Assembly: GCA_003517725.1 (NCBI GenBank)
Contig: DOZZ01000308.1
Location: 616 to 10,418, forward strand
Direction of reading: 5' to 3'
Source of the DNA: Bryobacterales bacterium
Lineage (GTDB): Bacteria; Acidobacteriota; Terriglobia; Bryobacterales; Bryobacteraceae
DNA: 9,803 bases
Shown: positions 5,692-9,803 of the stretch, piece after piece
Layout of the letters: each line of letters starts with the position of its first letter
Numbering within the stretch: the first letter of the stretch is position 1
The notes under the pieces: generated by a model
The model's input: the letters and a program-made list of their open reading frames with translations, nothing else
Databases searched by the model: none
What the model was told of the DNA's origin: nothing
Translations under genes and position numbers: made by a program

Positions 5692-7168
5692 TTCGCAAGA
5701 GGCGGTGGTCAGAAAAACCGAGGAGACGGTCGAACTTGGGTTGTTGGACCAGATCGTCGAACAGGGACGGATGGGGAAAGACCAGGGCGCCAAGGAGCGC
5801 GGCAAAGACCTGGTGAAGGAGTTCGTCGCGCAAGTGCTCGACGGCTCGATGACCATCACCAAGGATGCCGAAAGCATGATCAACGCGCGCATCGCGCAGA
5901 TCGATCATTTGCTGTCCATCCAGCTCAACGAAATCCTGCACCATCCAGCCTTCCAGAAGCTGGAGGGCAGCTGGCGCGGTCTGAAGTACATGATGGACCA
6001 GAGCGAGACCAGCGAGCACCTGAAGATTAAGATCTTGAACGTCTCGAAAAAAGATCTGCTGCGCGATTTGCAGCGGGCTCCGGAATTCGATCAGAGCGCG
6101 TTGTTCAAGAAGGTCTACGAGGAAGAGTTCGGCATCTTCGGCGGCGCCCCGTTTGCCTCCCTCATCGGAGATTACGAATTCGGACGCGGCCCGGAAGACA
6201 TTGAACTGCTGGAGCGCATTTCGCAGGTGGCGGCTTCGGCGCACGCTCCGTTCGTTTCCGGCACGGCGCCCGATTTTTTCAATCTCGAGAGTTTTACAAA
6301 CCTGGACGCTCCGCGGGATCTGGGAAAAATTTTCGACACGACCGAGTACGCCAAGTGGAAATCGTTCCGGCAAACGGAAGATTCCCGCTACGTGGGCCTA
6401 TGCCTGCCCAGGATTTTGATGCGCCTGCCTTACGGGAAAGCCAATAAGCAGCTCGATGCTTTCAGCTATGAAGAAAATGTTGACGGCACGGAGCACAGCA
6501 AATATCTGTGGGGCAACGCGGCCTACGCCATGGGCGCGCGCCTGACCAATGCTTTCGCTCAGTACGGCTGGTGCGCCTCCATCCGCGGCGTGGAAGGCGG
6601 CGGCCTGGTAGAAGGGTTGCCGGTCCACAACTTCTACACCGATGAAGGTGACGTTTCGATGAAGTGCCCGACCGAGGCGCCCATTACGGACCGCCGCGAG
6701 AAAGAGCTGGCGGACCTCGGTTTTATCCCGCTGGTCCATTGCAAGGGCACGGATTACGCGGCGTTCTTCAGCGTGCAGTCTTCGCAGAAACCGAAGCTGT
6801 ACGACAAGGAAGCGGCCAACGCCAATGCGCGGCTTTCCACGCAGCTGCCGTACATTTTCGCGGTTTCGCGGTTCGCGCATTATTTGAAAGCGATGATGCG
6901 GGACAAGATCGGGAGCTTCATGTCGCGCACCGATTGCGAGCGGTGGCTCAACCAGTGGATCACCAATTACGTTACGCCGGACGATACGGCGTCGCCGTCG
7001 GTGAAGGCGTCGCACCCGTTGCGCGAGGCGTCGATCGAGGTGTCCGAAGTTCCTGGCAAACCGGGCGTCTACCGCGCCACGGCATTCTTAAAGCCGCACT
7101 TCCAACTGGACGAATTGTCAGTTTCATTGCGGCTGGTTGCTGAGCTTCCTGCCTCGGCGCGCAAGTAA
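5684..7168 (+). CDS. tssC: T6SS contractile sheath large subunit TssC (VipB)
   Basis: This is the large sheath protein, 494 residues, full length for TssC. Conserved blocks appear in order: HHPAFQKLEGSWRGLKYM (86-103), IGDYEFGRGPEDIELLERI (161-179), RILMRLPYG (243-251), LWGNAAYAMGARL (275-287), AQYGWCASIRGVEGGG (292-307), and near the end HFQLDELSVSLRLVAELP (472-489). The N-terminal helix GLLDQIVEQG (19-28) resembles the TssC helix that the disassembly ATPase ClpV binds in Vibrio cholerae, so this sheath is probably recycled by a ClpV encoded outside the window. The start codon lies within the end of tssB, preceded by GGGAGG. A 30-base gap separates it from hcp. No damage or missing block is seen. 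Confidence 0.97.
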   Translation: MSNSQEAVVRKTEETVELGLLDQIVEQGRMGKDQGAKERGKDLVKEFVAQVLDGSMTITKDAESMINARIAQIDHLLSIQLNEILHHPAFQKLEGSWRGLKYMMDQSETSEHLKIKILNVSKKDLLRDLQRAPEFDQSALFKKVYEEEFGIFGGAPFASLIGDYEFGRGPEDIELLERISQVAASAHAPFVSGTAPDFFNLESFTNLDAPRDLGKIFDTTEYAKWKSFRQTEDSRYVGLCLPRILMRLPYGKANKQLDAFSYEENVDGTEHSKYLWGNAAYAMGARLTNAFAQYGWCASIRGVEGGGLVEGLPVHNFYTDEGDVSMKCPTEAPITDRREKELADLGFIPLVHCKGTDYAAFFSVQSSQKPKLYDKEAANANARLSTQLPYIFAVSRFAHYLKAMMRDKIGSFMSRTDCERWLNQWITNYVTPDDTASPSVKASHPLREASIEVSEVPGKPGVYRATAFLKPHFQLDELSVSLRLVAELPASARK

Positions 7169-7182
7169 AAACAGAGATTTAA

Positions 7183-7188
7183 AAGGAG
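7183..7188 (+). promoter_or_regulatory. Strong ribosome binding site of hcp
   Basis: AAGGAG, within AAAAGGAGA, sits ten bases before the hcp ATG. It is near consensus, in keeping with the large amounts of Hcp that a T6SS needs. Confidence 0.6.
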
Positions 7189-7198
7189 ACGGAAGGCT

Positions 7199-7687
7199 AT
7201 GGCGGTAGTCGATTTTTTTCTAAAAATTGAAGGCATCGATGGCGAGAGCCAGGACTCCAAGCACAAAGGTGAGATTGATATCGAGTCCTGGTCCTGGGGC
7301 GAAACCCAAGGCGGCTCCCACGGCGTGGGCGGTGGCGGCGGCGCCGGCAAGGTGCAGATGCACGACCTGAGTATTGTTAAGAGGATCGATAAGTCGAGTC
7401 CCAAGCTGTTGCTGGCTTGCGCCAACGGCGAGCACATCAAGAAAGCCGTGCTGGTGGCCCGTAAGGCCGGTAAAGACCAGCAGGAATATTTCAAGATGAC
7501 GCTCAGCGATCTGCTGGTATCCTCGTTCCAGACCAGCGGTCACGGGGGCTCCGATGTGCACCCAACCGACCAGGTGACCCTCAATTTTGCCAAAATCGAA
7601 GTCGCCTACAAGGAGCAGAAGGCGGATGGAACTCTTGGAGGCGAGCTCAAAGCCGGTTGGGACGTGAAAGCCAACAAGGCCGTTTAG
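7199..7687 (+). CDS. hcp: T6SS tube protein Hcp (TssD)
   Basis: This is the Hcp tube protein, 162 residues. Hcp hexamers stack into the inner tube propelled by the sheath; the protein is also secreted and can carry small effectors in its lumen. The start MAVVDFFLKIEGIDGES, the block DIESWSWGETQGGSHGVG (27-44), the glycine loop and AGKVQMHDLSIVKRIDKSSP (49-68), and QVTLNFAKIEVAY (125-137) closely follow P. aeruginosa Hcp1, including the run of glycines. The size is that of a plain Hcp, with no C-terminal effector extension. It lies between tssC and tagJ, as in the H1-T6SS, with 25 bases to the next start. Its ribosome binding site is stronger than that of tagJ, whose start is TTG. Confidence 0.97.
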   Translation: MAVVDFFLKIEGIDGESQDSKHKGEIDIESWSWGETQGGSHGVGGGGGAGKVQMHDLSIVKRIDKSSPKLLLACANGEHIKKAVLVARKAGKDQQEYFKMTLSDLLVSSFQTSGHGGSDVHPTDQVTLNFAKIEVAYKEQKADGTLGGELKAGWDVKANKAV

Positions 7688-7700
7688 TGAAGACTCCGGC

Positions 7701-7705
7701 GGGAG
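7701..7705 (+). promoter_or_regulatory. Ribosome binding site supporting the TTG start of tagJ
   Basis: GGGAG lies seven bases before TTG 7713-7715. No ATG or GTG in this frame lies between the hcp stop and the first conserved residues, so the TTG is the best-supported start. Confidence 0.5.
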
Positions 7706-7712
7706 TTTCGAA

Positions 7713-8423
7713 TTGAGAGCCAAAGAACTCTTCCAGTCCGGACATGTCAATGAGGCCGTGCAGGCGCTGAACGCGGAGTTACGGGATAACCCCGCCGACG
7801 TGAAGCGCCGCACGTTCCTGTTCGAGTTGCTCTGCTTCACCGGCGATTACGACCGCGCCGAGAAGCAGCTCAACGTACTGGCCGGCGACAACGGCCAGAC
7901 GGAATTGGGAGCCGTGCTCTACCATTCCGCTTTGCATGCGGAACGGTTGCGGCAGCAGATGTTCCGCGATGGTAGCTACCCCGCGGCTGCCGATTCCCCG
8001 CCCCGCGCCGGGACCTTGAACGGAGAGCCCTTCGAGGACATCGGAGACGCGGATCCGCGCCTCGGGCGTCGCCTGGAGTTGTTTGCCGCCGGCGCTTACC
8101 TCTGGATCGGATTCGAGCACATCGCCTCGATTGAAATGGAAGCGCCAAAGCGTCTGCGCGACACGCTCTGGATTCCGGCGCTGGTGCGCACCGGGCCGTC
8201 CTTCCGCGGCAAGGAATTGGGCGAGGTGCTGGTGCCGGCCATCACGCCGCTTTCGTGGCAGGATCCGGACGGCGCCGTGCGCCTGGGACGCACCACCGAA
8301 TGGCGCGAATCGGATGCCGGGGCCATCCCGTTGGGCCAGAAGCTGCTGCTGGTGGATGGCGCGGATTTTCCATTCCTCGAGATACGCAAGCTGGAATTCA
8401 CCAACAACGAACCCTCAAACTAG
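7713..8423 (+). CDS. tagJ: T6SS accessory protein TagJ (ImpE/HsiE1 family)
   Basis: This 236-residue protein is a TagJ/ImpE family member. Residues 1-60 form a TPR-like helical region (KELFQSGHVNEAVQALNAEL, then FTGDYDRAEKQL). The C-terminal half carries the family signature: GTLNGEPFEDIGDADPRLG (100-118), LELFAAGAYLWIGFEHIASI (121-140), PKRLRDTLWIPA (145-156) and GEVLVPA (170-176). In P. aeruginosa H1-T6SS the homologue HsiE1 binds the sheath protein HsiB1 and has been linked to ClpV, so a role in sheath handling is expected; it is not essential in every system. The start is TTG at 7713, which should lower its yield relative to Hcp. Its TAG stop directly abuts the tssA ATG. The family call is sure; the mechanism is inferred from the homologue. 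Confidence 0.93.
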   Translation: MRAKELFQSGHVNEAVQALNAELRDNPADVKRRTFLFELLCFTGDYDRAEKQLNVLAGDNGQTELGAVLYHSALHAERLRQQMFRDGSYPAAADSPPRAGTLNGEPFEDIGDADPRLGRRLELFAAGAYLWIGFEHIASIEMEAPKRLRDTLWIPALVRTGPSFRGKELGEVLVPAITPLSWQDPDGAVRLGRTTEWRESDAGAIPLGQKLLLVDGADFPFLEIRKLEFTNNEPSN

Positions 8424-9803
8424 ATGCCCCTGCGCGATGATCTGCTCGCACCGATTCCCGGAGCGAAACCGAGCGGTGAGAACCTGCGCTACGCGCCGGT
8501 CTACGACAAAATCAAGGAAGCCCGCCGCGAGGACGACGACGCGCCGCAGGGCGAGTGGCAGCGCGAACGCAAAGTAGCGGACTTCAACCAGGTCATGAAG
8601 CTGGCGAGCGAAGCGCTGGCCACCAAGAGCAAAGACCTGCAGCTGGCGGCATGGCTCACCGAAGCGGCGCTCAAAAAAGAGGGCTTCAGCGGGCTGCGCG
8701 AGGGCCTGGAACTGCTGCGCGGGTTAGTGGCCGACTTCTGGGAGACGCTCTACCCCGAGATCGAAGATGGCGATCTGGAACTGCGCGCCGCGCCGCTCGA
8801 TTGGGTCGGCACTTACCTGGCGGACGCGGTTCGCAAAACGGCGATCACGCGATCCGGGTTCAACTATTACAAATACAAGGAATCGCGAGCCGTCGGCTAC
8901 GAGGAGCAGGCCAACGAGAGTGATTCGAAGCGCGCCGCGCGCGAGACGGCCGTGGCGGAGGGCAAAACCACTGCCGAAGAGTTCGACTCGGCCGTTCAGA
9001 ATACGCCCACCGCGCAGTACGAGGCCTGGGTCGGAAGCCTGGACGCATCGCTCGAAACGCTGGAGGCGCTCAACGAGCTCTGCAACCAGCAGTTTGGCGA
9101 ATACACGCCAGGCTTTGCGAAGCTGCGCACGGCCATCGAAGAGGTCCGCCAGGTAGTCAATTCCATCTGGCAGCAGAAGCTGGATGCCGAAGGCCGTCCT
9201 GCCGCGGCCGTCGAAGCAGTTGCGGAAGAGCAGCCCGAGGAACAGCATCCAATTGTGGCCGTAAGTTCCAGCGGAGCGGCGGCCGCGCCGGCGCGAGTGA
9301 CGCCCAAACGTGCGGTAGCGGGCCTCGATCCGGCGGATTCGGACGACGCGGCTCTGCGCCTGGCCGCCGTCGCGAAATATTTGCGGCAGGCCGATGGCTA
9401 TAGTCCCGCGCCGTACCTGATGCTGCGCGGTTTTCGCTGGGGCGAGTTGCGCGGCTACGGCGAAACTCCGGATCCCGCGTTGCTGGCCGCCCCGTCAACG
9501 GAAACACGGCAGCAGATCAAGCGCCTCGCGCTCGAAGCGAACTGGGCGGAACTCCTTGAGACGGCCGAAACGGCGATGGCTGAACCCTGTGGCAGAGCCT
9601 GGCTCGATTTGCAGCGCTATGTCGTCAGGGCCTGCGATGAGTACGGTTATCCGGCCATCGCAACGGCCATCAAAGCGGAGCTCAAAGCGCTCTTGAAAGA
9701 TCTTCCCGATCTAACGCAATGGACCCTGGCCGACGACACGCCCACGGCCAACGGCGAAACGCTGGCGTGGATCCGCGAATTCTCGCAGCCGGAGTGGACC
9801 CCC
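8424..9803 (+). CDS. tssA: T6SS assembly protein TssA (ImpA/VasJ type), 3'-truncated
   Basis: The first 460 residues of TssA are present, with an uninterrupted frame to the window end. TssA binds baseplate and membrane complex, then primes and caps growth of the tube and sheath. The ImpA N-terminal domain is clear: LLAPIPGAKPSGENLRY (7-23), then SKDLQLAAWLTEAAL (69-83), GLREGLELLRGLVADFWETLYP (90-111) and RAAPLDW (121-127). A low-complexity Ala/Glu/Pro linker spans about 258-300. The C-terminal part, with YSPAPYLMLRGFRWGELRGYG (326-346) and a segment ending TPTANGETLAWI (439-450), fits the VasJ-type end rather than the short gp6-like end of P. aeruginosa TssA1. Start choice: ATG immediately follows the tagJ stop, with no clear Shine-Dalgarno, so translation is probably coupled. 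Little of the protein should be missing. Confidence 0.92.
   Translation, partial: MPLRDDLLAPIPGAKPSGENLRYAPVYDKIKEARREDDDAPQGEWQRERKVADFNQVMKLASEALATKSKDLQLAAWLTEAALKKEGFSGLREGLELLRGLVADFWETLYPEIEDGDLELRAAPLDWVGTYLADAVRKTAITRSGFNYYKYKESRAVGYEEQANESDSKRAARETAVAEGKTTAEEFDSAVQNTPTAQYEAWVGSLDASLETLEALNELCNQQFGEYTPGFAKLRTAIEEVRQVVNSIWQQKLDAEGRPAAAVEAVAEEQPEEQHPIVAVSSSGAAAAPARVTPKRAVAGLDPADSDDAALRLAAVAKYLRQADGYSPAPYLMLRGFRWGELRGYGETPDPALLAAPSTETRQQIKRLALEANWAELLETAETAMAEPCGRAWLDLQRYVVRACDEYGYPAIATAIKAELKALLKDLPDLTQWTLADDTPTANGETLAWIREFSQPEWTP

Noticed and set aside
6398..7015. Minus-strand open frame inside tssC
   Set aside because: It lies wholly within a strongly conserved gene, and its Arg-rich translation is typical of antisense frames in GC-rich DNA.
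7307..7351. Glycine-rich repeat in hcp as an unusual insertion
   Set aside because: The same glycine loop occurs in P. aeruginosa Hcp1, so it is ordinary for this Hcp group.
8555..9156. Plus-strand open frames overlapping tssA in other frames
   Set aside because: They are Arg/Ala-rich shadows of the conserved TssA frame, with no domain of their own.
1..9803. CRISPR arrays, tRNA or rRNA genes, insertion sequences and attachment sites
   Set aside because: I looked for direct repeats, tRNA-like cloverleaf ends, transposase motifs and terminal inverted repeats and saw none. Coding is nearly continuous.

Overview
The window is GC-rich, densely coded bacterial DNA, and every intergenic stretch is shorter than about 210 bases. 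It carries a type VI secretion system (T6SS) core next to zinc-ribbon membrane proteins, a CsgG-family protein and a GH1-like glycosidase. This combination suggests a Gram-negative soil bacterium, most plausibly an acidobacterium of the Solibacter/Bryobacter type. That assignment is inference from gene content; no rRNA or other taxonomic marker is present.

Layout. (1) Positions 1-818, plus strand: the 3' part of a GH1-like glycoside hydrolase that retains both catalytic glutamates. (2) Positions 821-3315, minus strand: a likely three-gene operon read right to left. It encodes a zinc-ribbon protein with one membrane segment and a large extracytoplasmic domain, a small zinc-ribbon DUF4870/Tic20-like membrane protein, and a secreted CsgG-family protein with a FlgT-C-like end. 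The operon converges on the glycosidase gene with only 2 bases between the stop codons. (3) Positions 3316-3476: a divergent intergenic region with a 6+6 base inverted repeat. (4) Positions 3477-4958, plus strand: a SAM-dependent methyltransferase with the 'methyltransferase regulatory domain' architecture, related to the rickettsial protein-lysine methyltransferases. (5) Positions 4959-5166: a leader with a TATACT element and nested, mutually exclusive inverted repeats. (6) Positions 5167-9803, plus strand: the start of a T6SS operon, tssB-tssC-hcp-tagJ-tssA, with tssA running off the window end.

The T6SS genes are certain. TssB and TssC form the contractile sheath. Hcp forms the inner tube. 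TagJ is a sheath/ClpV accessory protein, and TssA primes and caps sheath assembly. The run tssB-tssC-hcp-tagJ matches the order in the Pseudomonas aeruginosa H1-T6SS, but here tssA follows tagJ directly. The remaining parts (tssE, F, G, K, L, M, clpV, vgrG, effectors) must lie outside the window.

I found no complete undescribed system. The best candidates for something unrecorded are the zinc-ribbon/CsgG envelope module, the methyltransferase beside the T6SS, and the structured T6SS leader. No tRNA, rRNA, CRISPR array, insertion sequence or convincing intrinsic terminator was seen.
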